Counted from the stretch's first letter, positions 1 to 7,248 are shown. The stretch is 10,138 bases of DNA from JBDRNE01 sp043812935 (GCA_043812935.1 JBDRLO010000051.1:1-10138); one strand, 5' to 3'. Notes: generated by a model not told the origin, from the sequence alone. Numbers and translations: made by a program.

Positions 1-10
1 CTCTGTCCCT

Positions 11-59
11 ACCGGCATAACTGGCTAACCGGCTAACTGGCTAACCGGCCAACCGGCCA
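11..59. repeat. Array A: six tandem copies of a degenerate 8-bp unit
   Basis: Six head-to-tail units can be read: ACCGGCATA (9 nt), ACTGGCTA, ACCGGCTA, ACTGGCTA, ACCGGCCA and ACCGGCCA. The strict 8-nt phase and the C/T alternation at the third position give the consensus ACYGGCYA. The array overlaps the 3' end of nth (stop at 41-43), so it encodes the last few residues and the stop codon of that gene. Related arrays lie at 757-796, 2579-2612 and 2682-2699. The function is unknown. Confidence 0.85.
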
Positions 60-679
60 GCTGACGGGCATAATTTATTTACCGGGCATCTGGTGCAAAA
101 AGGTTTACGCGCATTGCATATGCTGCGCCCATGTTTGATTAAAAGATTTGAAACATGCCCCCATTGGGATTTTGAGAAAAGCTTCATTAAATCTTTTTCA
201 ATTTTAGCCGGATCAGTATTTTTGCTAAAATGCAGCCTTTGGCTTAACCGCTTAACATGAGTATCAACTGCAATACCCTCATTTTTACCATAAGCGTAAA
301 ATAATACAACATTTGCGGTTTTCCGCGCAACTCCCGGCAAAGAAACCAGCGCCTCCATAACATTCGGCACTTTACCATTAAAATTTTTATCAATAATCTT
401 AGCCGCTTCAATAATATTTTTCGCCTTATTTTTATAAAAGCCAGTGGATCGTATTTCCTGTTCAAATTCTTTTAAATCCGCATTCGCGTAATCTTTAGCA
501 CTTTTATATTTTTCAAAAAGAGACTTTGTAACTATATTCACTCTTTCATCCGTACATTGCGCAGAAAGTATTGTCGCAACTAAAAGCTGTAATACGTTTT
601 TATGTATAAGCGCGGTAGTCGCATCAGGGTATGCGAAACTCAATATTTTCAAAATTTTATTTGCAGTCTTTTTGTCCAT
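41..679 (-). CDS. nth: Endonuclease III, [4Fe-4S] DNA glycosylase/AP lyase
   Basis: This is a base-excision repair enzyme that removes oxidised pyrimidines from DNA and cleaves the resulting abasic site. From the chosen start the protein has 212 residues, close to the 211 of the E. coli enzyme. The helix-hairpin-helix motif LPGVARKTA (114-122) contains the catalytic lysine K120, and VDTHVKR contains the catalytic aspartate D139. The C-terminal iron-sulfur loop is C188-X6-C195-X2-C198-X5-C204. The ATG at 677-679 was chosen because an AAGGA ribosome site lies 6 nt upstream and the protein then aligns with the family. The open frame extends back to a GTG at 754, but that adds 25 residues unlike the family. 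The last residues (about 207-212) and the TAG stop are encoded by the 8-bp repeat array. It is third in the repair block after mutS and mutL, 115 nt beyond the mutL stop. Confidence 0.95.
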   Translation of the reverse strand: MDKKTANKILKILSFAYPDATTALIHKNVLQLLVATILSAQCTDERVNIVTKSLFEKYKSAKDYANADLKEFEQEIRSTGFYKNKAKNIIEAAKIIDKNFNGKVPNVMEALVSLPGVARKTANVVLFYAYGKNEGIAVDTHVKRLSQRLHFSKNTDPAKIEKDLMKLFSKSQWGHVSNLLIKHGRSICNARKPFCTRCPVNKLCPSAGRLAG

Positions 680-685
680 AGTTGA

Positions 686-690
686 TCCTT
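686..690 (-). promoter_or_regulatory. Ribosome binding site deciding the nth start
   Basis: The minus strand reads AAGGA followed by 6 nt and then ATG (677-679). It supports the internal ATG over the upstream in-frame GTG at 754, which lies beside repeat array B. Confidence 0.7.
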
Positions 691-756
691 TTTGTGTATA
701 AAACATTCGCCTTATCAACCTGCAAAATAGGCATGCCTGTTCCAGATTACTCACAA

Positions 757-796
757 ACCAGCTAACTGGCTAACCGGTACACCGGCTAACTGATTC
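757..796. repeat. Array B: five 8-bp units between mutL and nth
   Basis: The units in 8-nt phase are ACCAGCTA, ACTGGCTA, ACCGGTAC, ACCGGCTA and ACTGATTC. The last, decayed unit overlaps the mutL stop codon (795-797), so the array starts where the mutL reading frame ends. It shares the 9-mer GTACACCGG (777-785) with array C upstream of mutL. It lies in the 115-nt mutL-nth gap; no convincing promoter for nth is visible there. Confidence 0.8.
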
Positions 797-2555
797 ACTT
801 CCGCCTAAACCTTTTCTCTAATTCATCCAGTGTTATTTCAAACATAGTCGGACGGCCATGCGGGCATGTAAACGGAAGTTCACATTTTGCAAGCTGGTTC
901 ATTAAAGAAATCATCTCCTGGCGGGTTAATTCATCTCCTGATTTTATCGCACTGCGGCACGATGCTAACTTTACAAAATCATCAGCTAGATCACTTTTTG
1001 ATGAATTGTATGATAATAAATCCGATAAAATATCAATTATTACTGTTTTTACGTCCCGCTCCTTTAAAATTGCCGGAACAGCTTGTACTATGAATGATTT
1101 TTCACCGAAAATTTCAACAGAAAACCCCAAACAATTAAAGTTTTGTATAAATTTTTCCATTATTACATTCTCTTCGGCAGTTACGTCAATTCTTACCGGA
1201 AACAAAAGCCTTTGGGATTCAACCGGGCCTGCGGGATTAACTTTAGTAAAAAATTCAAAAAGTATGCGTTCATGCGCAGCATGCTGGTCAAAAATCTTTA
1301 TGCCGTCAGACTTTACCTGAACAATATAGCATTTACCAACTTGGAAGATATCGCCTGTTCTAGAAAAAATCGGTTCTTCCCATGCCGTAACAGGCGATAA
1401 TTTGTCCCGAAACGATCTATGTTCAGAAAAACCGGTTTGTACTTTATAACTGAATTCTGTCTGGCTCTCAGGGATATTTTCAGAATTAAGTCCAGATTCA
1501 CGCGCTGTCAAAGTTTCCTCATAATTATTATTAAACACGGCATCAACCGGTTTGTAACATTCTTTCTGCGCAAAACTACGCCTTATCGCAGTTTTTACTG
1601 ACTCTTTAATAGACTTCTCGTCTTCAAATTTCACTTCCAATTTCGCAGGATGAACATTAACGTCAATTGTCTCTGGAGAAACATTTAAAAATAAAACCGC
1701 GGCTGGATATCGTCCTTTTTCAAGAAGACTATAATATGCCGCGTAAACAGCATCGCTTAAAGCTTTACTCCTTATAAACCTGCCGTTTACAAAAAATATT
1801 TGCGCGCGCCGGTCCTTTCTGCTAGAGGAAGGTTTGCTCACAAATCCAGTCAGTTGACAATCATTATCCGTATCCGAAATTTCCTGCATATGCTCCGCGA
1901 GATCATTGCCAAGTACAAGTTTTATCCTATCTATTAAATTCATTCCTTTTGGAGCATAAAGCAGGTTTCTCTCTGCCTGTTTTAATTTGAATTCAATGTG
2001 TGGATACGCAAGAATAAACCTTCCAACAATATTTACAATTTCAGACAATTCCGCAGATTCTTTTTTCAGAAATTTACGCCGGGCAGGCACATTATAAAAC
2101 AAGTTCCGCACCTCAATAGTTGTTCCCTGAATCCTTGCCGCGGGACGAAGTTTTAAAACTTCTCCGCTTTCCAAATAAGCTGATACACCTGATTCAGAAA
2201 ACTTGGAACAGGTTATAATATCCATTTGAGACACCGAACTTATACTCGAAAGCGCTTCGCCGCGAAACCCAAGCGTATTTATACTGCCTAAATCATTTAG
2301 CCCGCTTATCTTGCTTGTTGCGTGATGTAAACACGCAACTTTAACATCCTCCAGCGTCATCCCTTCTCCGTTATCAGCAACTCTTATCAGAGATTGCCCT
2401 GCTGATTCAATATCAATCTCAATACTGTCAGATCCGGCATCAATTGAGTTCTCAACAATTTCTTTTACAACTGACGCGGGCCGTTCGACAACCTCACCCG
2501 CAGCTATTTTGCCTATTATCTCGTCACTTAATATTTGAATTTTACTGTTTGCCAT
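795..2555 (-). CDS. mutL: DNA mismatch repair protein MutL with endonuclease motifs
   Basis: MutL couples mismatch recognition by MutS to strand incision and excision. The protein has 586 residues. The N-terminal GHKL ATPase shows E32 and N36 in KEIVENSIDAG (31-41), DNGEGM (61-66), TLGFRGEAL (94-102) and the GTTIEV/NVPARRKFL region (144-163). A variable linker spans about 335-400. The C-terminal domain has the metal-binding endonuclease motif DQHA-X2-E-X4-E (423-434), SCRSAIK (532-538) and CPHGRP (564-569), so this is predicted to be a nicking MutL of the type found where MutH is absent. QRLLFP (448-453) fits a sliding-clamp-binding motif. The ATG at 2553-2555 is preceded by GAGGA with a 7-nt spacer. 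It follows mutS after a 172-nt gap containing repeats and a palindrome. Confidence 0.97.
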   Translation of the reverse strand: MANSKIQILSDEIIGKIAAGEVVERPASVVKEIVENSIDAGSDSIEIDIESAGQSLIRVADNGEGMTLEDVKVACLHHATSKISGLNDLGSINTLGFRGEALSSISSVSQMDIITCSKFSESGVSAYLESGEVLKLRPAARIQGTTIEVRNLFYNVPARRKFLKKESAELSEIVNIVGRFILAYPHIEFKLKQAERNLLYAPKGMNLIDRIKLVLGNDLAEHMQEISDTDNDCQLTGFVSKPSSSRKDRRAQIFFVNGRFIRSKALSDAVYAAYYSLLEKGRYPAAVLFLNVSPETIDVNVHPAKLEVKFEDEKSIKESVKTAIRRSFAQKECYKPVDAVFNNNYEETLTARESGLNSENIPESQTEFSYKVQTGFSEHRSFRDKLSPVTAWEEPIFSRTGDIFQVGKCYIVQVKSDGIKIFDQHAAHERILFEFFTKVNPAGPVESQRLLFPVRIDVTAEENVIMEKFIQNFNCLGFSVEIFGEKSFIVQAVPAILKERDVKTVIIDILSDLLSYNSSKSDLADDFVKLASCRSAIKSGDELTRQEMISLMNQLAKCELPFTCPHGRPTMFEITLDELEKRFRRK

Positions 2556-2578
2556 AATTTTATCCTCACTCTTCTCGT

Positions 2579-2612
2579 TAACCGGTTTGCCAGTACACCG
2601 GTTCGCCGGTTA
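2579..2612. repeat. Array C: four 8-bp units upstream of mutL
   Basis: Read on the minus strand, the units are ACCGGCGA, ACCGGTGT, ACTGGCAA and ACCGGTTA, in exact 8-nt phase. Because the core ACCGGT is itself palindromic, the orientation relative to arrays A and B is ambiguous. It shares GTACACCGG (2593-2601 on the plus strand) with array B on the other side of mutL. The mutL ribosome site lies about 10 nt beyond it. Confidence 0.75.
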
Positions 2613-2681
2613 TCCTACTAAATATGTCCCCTGCAACAAAACAACACACCAAAAGAAATAAACATACCTGTTTCCTATAAA

Positions 2682-2699
2682 CCAACCGGCTAACCGCTA
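2682..2699. repeat. Array D: one to two decayed 8-bp units next to the mutS stop
   Basis: A full unit ACCGGCTA (2685-2692) is preceded by a half unit ACCA and followed by ACCGCTA, which lacks one G. The last unit runs into the left arm of the 17-bp palindrome at 2696-2732. The DNA between this and array C (2613-2681) holds no recognisable gene or promoter. Confidence 0.55.
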
Positions 2700-2732
2700 A
2701 TAATTATTCGATAAAATCGAATAATTATTAGC
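2696..2732. repeat. Perfect 17-bp inverted repeat spanning the mutS stop codon
   Basis: The arms are GCTAATAATTATTCGAT at 2696-2712 and its exact reverse complement at 2716-2732, with a 3-nt loop. The mutS stop codon (2728-2730) lies inside the right arm. As RNA it would form a long AU-rich hairpin at the end of the mutS message. No T-run follows on either strand, so it does not look like a standard intrinsic terminator. It could protect the mRNA 3' end, bind a dimeric protein, or be a small inserted palindrome. Confidence 0.85.
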
Positions 2733-5341
2733 TAGCTTCTTCTTTCAGTTCCGCGATTTTTTTGAGAGCTTCAAGCGGGGTCAAAGAATTAACATCAATA
2801 TCCTTAATCCTTTTTATAACCGGATGATCTTCCTTTGAAGTTTCAAAAAAATCTAACTGTGACCTTTTTTCTGAATGGTTTTCTTTTTCAGAAAAACGCA
2901 GCCGTATATTTCCCATAAATGAATCTTTTTGCAGATTATTTAAAATCTCACGGGCGCGTTTCACTACATCCCGCGGCATACCGGCAAGCTTCGCCACGTG
3001 TATACCAAAACTTTCATCTGAACTGCCTTCTTTTATTTTGTATAAAAAAACTATTTCATCATTCCATTCCCGTACTGCAAGGTGATAATTTTTTACTCCG
3101 CGCATAATTTGCGAAAGTTCCGTAAGTTCATGATAATGTGTCGCGAACATTGCCTTAGCTCCCAAAAGTTTATGATAAATATATTCGACAACCGACCAAG
3201 CAATTGAAACACCGTCAAAAGTGCTTGTCCCCCTGCCGACTTCGTCAAGAATAATTAAACTTCTATCCGTCGCATTATTGAGAATATTCGCGGTTTCCAG
3301 CATTTCTACCATAAAAGTGCTCATCCCTTTATAAAGCCTGTCTGAAGCTCCAACTCTCGTAAAAATCCTATCAATAATACCGATTTCGGCTTTTTCCGCA
3401 CTAACGAAACTGCCGATTTGAGCCATAATAACAATAAGCGCTGTTTGACGTATAAAAGTGGATTTACCTGCCATATTTGAACCTGTGATAATAAAAATCC
3501 GGTTATCTGTTGTGTCCATTAAAATATCATTCGGAACAAATTCCTTATTTTTCAGCACTTTCTCAAGCACAGGATGGCGTCCTTGAGTAATATTAAGTTT
3601 GTTGCCGTCATTAAGTACAGGCCGGCAATACCGGTTTATAATTGCCATTTCTGCTAAATTTGATAAAACATCTATTTCAGCAATAACATCAGCGGTTTCT
3701 TTTAAACGTTTAATTTCCACACCAATTTTATTTCTTAAACCACAGAATATCTCATATTCCAGGTTCTTTGCTCGTTCTTCCGCGCCGATAATCCTGCCTT
3801 CCCATTCTTTGAGTTCAGGCGTAATAAAGCGTTCGGCATTTGTCAATGTTTGTTTACGAATATAGTTTTCCGGAACAGCGTTTAAATTGGCATTTGTTAC
3901 CTCAATATAATATCCAAAAACCCGGTTAAACCCTACTTTAAGTGAAGTAATCCCGGTTTTCTCTATTTCTTTTTTCTGAAGATCAGCTAACCAATCTTTG
4001 CCGTTTAAAGCCAAACCTTTTACCTCATCAAGTTCGGAATTATACCCTTGTCTGATCAACCCGCCTTCTTTTATTGTAGTTGGCGGCGTCTCGATAAGGC
4101 AGTCTTCCACCCATTGGACAATATCCGTAAAATTATCTAATTTTAAAATTAATTTTTCCACTATATCCGGAATATTTTTTTCGAATTTAGTTTTAAGTTG
4201 TTCAATAGTTTTTAAAGAAACCGCAAGTGATACAATATCCCGCGCGTTAGCAGTAGCCATGCTGATTTTATTTGAAAGGCGTTCAATATCATATATGTTT
4301 GATAAAAATTCTCGCGTCTCTTCTAAAACTTTTCTGTTATCATAAAAAAACTGAACCGATTCGAGCCGTTCTTCTATTTTATTAACGTTCAAAAGCGGAT
4401 TTAATATCCATTTTTTAAGACGTCGTTTACCCATTGAAGTTTTTGTCATATCAAGAATTTCCAGAAGGGTTCCGCGGGAAGAAAGATCGTCCTGGTTTTG
4501 CAAAAGTTCTAAGTGACGGTAAGAACTGTCATCAAGCGTCATAAACTGGCTGATTTTATAACTGGAAATGGCACTAATATTATTTAAAGGAGATTTTTGG
4601 GTATGTTTTATGTACCTGAGAAGCGCGCCGGCCGCGCCAACGGCAAGATTCAAGCCTTTACAACCGAAACCCTCCAGGTTTTGAACTAAAAAATGATTTT
4701 TTATTTCTTTCAGCGATAACTCATAATCAAACATCCAATCATCATTTACAGTAATTAGTCCTAAGTTTATATCTTTAAACTGGTCAAAAATTCTGTCTTT
4801 TGAAAAACTTTCTGGAATTAAACATTCTGCTGAAGAAATCTTATACAATTCTGAAAAAAGAGATTCTCTGTTATCAAGTTCCGTGACATGAAACTCACCA
4901 GTTGAAATATCCGTATACGCCAATCCGAATTTTTTGTCGGAAACATTTAAAGAAAGGATATAATTATTTACTGCGTTATCTAAAAAATCATCCGCGATAA
5001 AAGTCCCGGGGGTTATTATTTTACTTATTTCACGTTTAACTATTTTTTTGCCCGCCGAAGGCGGCTCGACCTGTTCACAAATAGCCACTTTGCACCCGTT
5101 GCGTATCAAACGCGCGATATAGTTGTTCGCGGCATGATGAGGCACCCCCGCACATCGGAATCTTTCTGCCAGCGGAAGTCCCTCTTGCAGTCAACGTAAT
5201 ATGAAGAATTTTCGTTGCTTTAATTGCGTCATCAAAAAACATTTCATAGAAATCACCAAGCCTAAAAAAAAGTATGGCATCTTTGTGCTGATCTTTGATT
5301 TCTAAATATTGCCTCATCATAGGCGTTAGATTTTCATTCAC
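2728..5341 (-). CDS. mutS: DNA mismatch repair protein MutS, frameshifted as written
   Basis: MutS recognises mismatches and small loops and recruits MutL. Read as one gene it encodes about 870 residues (E. coli has 853), but one extra base in a C run (5145-5149) splits it. The 5' frame gives the first 65 residues and then leaves the family after IPMCG, stopping at 5075. The frame resuming with V-PHHAANNYIARL carries the remaining 805 residues. The mismatch-wedge motif F31-Y-E33 lies in GDFYEMF. The ATPase has Walker A GSNMAGKST (620-628), STFMVEMLE, Walker B LIILDEVGRGTS (695-706) and ATH (734-736). QLDFF (828-832) fits a sliding-clamp-binding site, and the SLTPLEALKKI C-terminal helix is present. 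The start is GTG with AGGGAG 8 nt upstream, and the sequence LTPMMRQYLEIK then aligns with the family. A single-base call error is as likely as a real mutation. Confidence 0.93.
5145..5149 (-). other. Frameshift site in mutS (C5 run, one base too many)
   Basis: On the minus strand the text reads TGC GGG GGT GCC, giving C-G-G-A. Removing one G gives TGC GGG GTG CCT CAT CAT GCC, which translates to the family motif IPMCGVPHHAA. The disruption is therefore exactly one extra G in a run of five. No second inactivating change is visible elsewhere in the gene. Confidence 0.9.
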
Positions 5342-5349
5342 GTTTCAAG

Positions 5350-5355
5350 CTCCCT
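5350..5355 (-). promoter_or_regulatory. Ribosome binding site for the GTG start of mutS
   Basis: The minus strand reads AGGGAG, then 8 nt, then GTG (5339-5341). A nearby ATG at 5335-5337 is out of frame and meets a stop after two codons. The only in-frame ATGs (residues 8-9) would remove part of the conserved TPMMRQY segment. The GTG is therefore the best start. Confidence 0.75.
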
Positions 5356-5367
5356 CGCACATAGCTC

Positions 5368-5428
5368 TGGGGGCAAACCTCGAAATTAGAAATAAGTTTC
5401 TTACTTCTAATTCTGAAGTCTGCCCCCA
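5368..5428. repeat. 29-bp inverted repeat upstream of mutS, possible REP/MITE-like element
   Basis: The arms 5368-5396 and 5400-5428 are separated by 3 nt and end in TGGGGGC and GCCCCCA. Of 29 positions, 24 are Watson-Crick pairs. On the minus-strand RNA four of the other five are G-U pairs and one is C/A, so the mutS-sense transcript would fold better than the antisense one. It ends 26 nt before the mutS start and has no U-run after it, so it is unlikely to be a terminator. The GGGGGCAGAC-type ends resemble REP-like palindromes mobilised by Y1 (IS200-like) transposases; this resemblance is from memory, not from a search. Confidence 0.75.
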
Positions 5429-5441
5429 TTCCACGTTATAT

Positions 5442-5504
5442 AAAAAACAAAAAAGGCCAAAATGGCAAAGATTTTAAAATATTCTACTTTGACCTTTTGG
5501 CCTT
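5442..5504 (-). terminator. Rho-independent terminator after rplQ
   Basis: The arms 5453-5470 and 5487-5504 pair at 16 of 18 positions, with outer segments AAGGCCAAAA and TTTTGGCCTT. On the minus strand the stem is followed at once by a T-run interrupted by one G (5442-5454). The 16-nt loop contains the small palindrome ATTTTAAAAT. It lies 52 nt past the rplQ stop and closes the ribosomal transcription unit before mutS. A smaller hairpin, CCGCT-4 nt-AGCGG (5510-5523), sits between rplQ and the terminator. Confidence 0.88.
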
Positions 5505-5556
5505 GTTGTCCGCTTTTTAGCGGCATTTAATTTTAACCGCTCCCAATGAAAAAAGA

Positions 5557-6195
5557 TTACCCTATAGATTTCCGGCGAAATCGTTTAAAAATACCTTTTT
5601 TATCAACCTTTGTCTGCTCTGTTCTTGCTTTTTGTTTTCTTGCGTTTTCAATAATCCGTTTTTCTTGTTCTTCAATATCTACTTCCGGGGCTGAATGTTT
5701 CTTCTTTTTTCGAGAGGCATCCTCTTCTACCGATACGTCTTCTTCTGTAGATTTTTTAGCTTTTTTCAGTTTTTTCGACTTAGCCGCAAGTTCTTTTGGT
5801 TCCTCTATTTTTAGAAGTTTCTCGTCAGAAATAGTTCTTTTTGTCAATTCAATAATAGCCATTTGGGTACCATCGCCTTTTCTTGTCCCCAGCGGCAGTA
5901 TTCTGGTATATCCACCCGGTGTCTCTGAATAAAGCGGCGATACATTATCAAACAGGTTTTTCACAACCGTTTTGTCGCATAACCTGCTAAATGCCTGTCT
6001 GCGCGCGCTTATTGACTCCGGGTTCTTTTTTGCCAACGTAATAAGCGGTTCCGCAAAACTTCTTAACGCCTTGGCTTTAGCTAAAGTCGTTTCTATTCGC
6101 TGATAGGTAAAAAGAGCATTAGCCAAATGTTTCAATGTCGCCTTGCGGCTGGCAGTCTTTCTGTTTAATCTTCCCTTTTTCTTACGGTGCCTCAT
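5557..6195 (-). CDS. rplQ: 50S ribosomal protein L17 with long charged C-terminal tail
   Basis: L17 is a large-subunit protein near the peptide exit tunnel. The core covers residues 1-120: it starts MRHRKKKGRLNR, has the HLANALF segment and ends with GYTRILPLGTRKGD and AIIELTKR. The whole protein is 212 residues, whereas typical bacterial L17 has roughly 115-130. Residues 121-212 form a low-complexity tail rich in Lys and Glu, with stretches such as KKLKKAKK, STEEDVSVEED and RKKKKH, a probable helix EEQEKRIIENARKQKA and a basic end GIFKRFRRKSIG. The tail is probably disordered or helical; its role is unknown. The ATG at 6193-6195 has AAGGG 7 nt upstream. It is the last gene of the unit, 48 nt after rpoA, and a terminator follows. 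Confidence 0.97.
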   Translation of the reverse strand: MRHRKKKGRLNRKTASRKATLKHLANALFTYQRIETTLAKAKALRSFAEPLITLAKKNPESISARRQAFSRLCDKTVVKNLFDNVSPLYSETPGGYTRILPLGTRKGDGTQMAIIELTKRTISDEKLLKIEEPKELAAKSKKLKKAKKSTEEDVSVEEDASRKKKKHSAPEVDIEEQEKRIIENARKQKARTEQTKVDKKGIFKRFRRKSIG

Positions 6196-6243
6196 CTATT
6201 ATCCCTTCTTCCTTAAAATATACTATTTTATTGTTACTGTCAA

Positions 6244-7233
6244 TTAACCTTCCAATTCTTCCTCATCTTCTATTTCCAGGCCTAAATGCAATCCCATTGT
6301 CGTAAGCACAGCATTAATTTCATTTAAAGATTTCTTGCCAAAATTTTTATATTTCAGCATTTCTGTCTCTTTTTTTCTAACAAGCTCGCCAATAGTGCGT
6401 ATATTTGCTTCTGCAAGACAATTTGAACTTCTTACCGAAAGTTCAAGTTCTGAAATAGGTTTATTCAGCTTTTTCTGCAGTTCTTTTTTCTCTTTTGATT
6501 CTTCTTCCTCTTCTTCAATTTCCTCAGGAAGTTTTCCCATCCCAATAAACACATCCAAATGCCTTTGTAGTATATTAGTGGCATAAAGCAATGTTTCCTT
6601 TGGTTCCATACTTCCATTGGTAAAAATCTCTAAAACAAGCTTGTCATAGTCCGTAATATGTCCTACTCGCGTGTTTTCAATTTCAATATTTACTCGCTTT
6701 ACCGGCGAAAACAGAGAATCAATAGCAACCGTTCCTATTGCATCTTCATCTGTTTTATTTCTTTCCGAAACAGTATAACCTCGCCCTCTTTCAACTTTCA
6801 TCTCAATTTCAAATTTTACATCTTCCGTAAGAGTAGCGATATGATGATCCGGGTTAATAATCTCAACAGTCTCATCACACTTAATATCTTTAGCAGTAAC
6901 TTCTCCCTTTTTGTTTACGCTTATAAACATAGGTTTAGGGCTTTTGAAATGAGACCTTAAAACTAACCCTTTGATATTCATTATTAACTGCGTCACATCT
7001 TCATAAACCCCCGGAATAGCGGTAAACTCATGAAGCACTCCGTTAATTTTAACCTGTGTTACCGCCGTACCCTCTATGGAGGAAAGCAATACTCTGCGCA
7101 AAGAATTGCCTATTGTCACTCCATATCCTTTTTCAAAAGGCTCAGCAACAACTTTTCCATATGTCGCGTTATAAGTTCCTTCATCAAATGTTATTATTTT
7201 GGGCAATTCAAAATTCTTAAGTTTAATCCCCAT
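6244..7233 (-). CDS. rpoA: DNA-directed RNA polymerase alpha subunit
   Basis: The alpha subunit dimerises to nucleate assembly of RNA polymerase, and its C-terminal domain contacts promoter UP elements and activators. With the ATG at 7231-7233 the protein has 329 residues, the same as E. coli. The N-terminal domain has GYGVTIGNSLRRVLLSSIEG (about 36-55), the assembly and dimerisation segment. An acidic linker with a run of Glu lies at about 236-247. The C-terminal domain has RSSNCL (268-273), the DNA- and activator-contact region, then ANIRTIGEL and KNFGKKSLNEI. The frame also opens at an ATG at 7242, but this touches the AGGAGG ribosome site with no spacer. The gene lies between rpsD and rplQ as in most bacteria. 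Confidence 0.98.
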   Translation of the reverse strand: MGIKLKNFELPKIITFDEGTYNATYGKVVAEPFEKGYGVTIGNSLRRVLLSSIEGTAVTQVKINGVLHEFTAIPGVYEDVTQLIMNIKGLVLRSHFKSPKPMFISVNKKGEVTAKDIKCDETVEIINPDHHIATLTEDVKFEIEMKVERGRGYTVSERNKTDEDAIGTVAIDSLFSPVKRVNIEIENTRVGHITDYDKLVLEIFTNGSMEPKETLLYATNILQRHLDVFIGMGKLPEEIEEEEEESKEKKELQKKLNKPISELELSVRSSNCLAEANIRTIGELVRKKETEMLKYKNFGKKSLNEINAVLTTMGLHLGLEIEDEEELEG

Positions 7234-7242
7234 ACTAAACAT

Positions 7243-7248
7243 CCTCCT
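7243..7248 (-). promoter_or_regulatory. Ribosome binding site deciding the rpoA start
   Basis: A perfect AGGAGG is followed immediately by one ATG (7240-7242) and, after 9 nt, by a second in-frame ATG (7231-7233). Zero spacing cannot serve initiation, so the second ATG is the likely start and the protein lacks the leading MFS. Confidence 0.85.

Noticed and set aside
11..59. CRISPR array
   Set aside because: The units are 8 bp and directly adjacent with no spacers, so this is a micro-tandem repeat.
680..754. N-terminal extension of nth from a GTG at 754
   Set aside because: The 25 extra residues have no family resemblance and the internal ATG at 679 has a well-placed ribosome site.
680..756. 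Promoter for nth (TTGCAG ... TATACA)
   Set aside because: The spacer is 19 nt and the -10 matches at only four positions; not strong enough to annotate.
1006..1320. Plus-strand open frame opposite mutL
   Set aside because: It lies fully antisense to conserved mutL codons and has no ribosome site or domain.
2618..2665. 15-codon minus-strand reading frame in the mutS-mutL gap
   Set aside because: It begins with an ATG after AGGAAACAGGT but is too short and has no known similarity; chance is likely.
5075..5145. Programmed ribosomal frameshift in mutS
   Set aside because: A +1 shift would be needed and there is no visible stop-codon context, stimulator or known precedent for mutS. A homopolymer error or mutation is simpler.
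5546..5932. Plus-strand open frame of 128 codons with Ser/Phe-rich product
   Set aside because: It is the antisense shadow of the Lys/Glu-rich tail of rplQ and has no ribosome site or recognisable family.
6335..6586. Plus-strand open frame opposite rpoA
   Set aside because: The serine run merely mirrors the glutamate run of the alpha linker; there is no independent coding evidence.
7234..7242. rpoA start at the first ATG (7242)
   Set aside because: It abuts AGGAGG with no spacer. The next in-frame ATG has a 9-nt spacer and gives the usual length.
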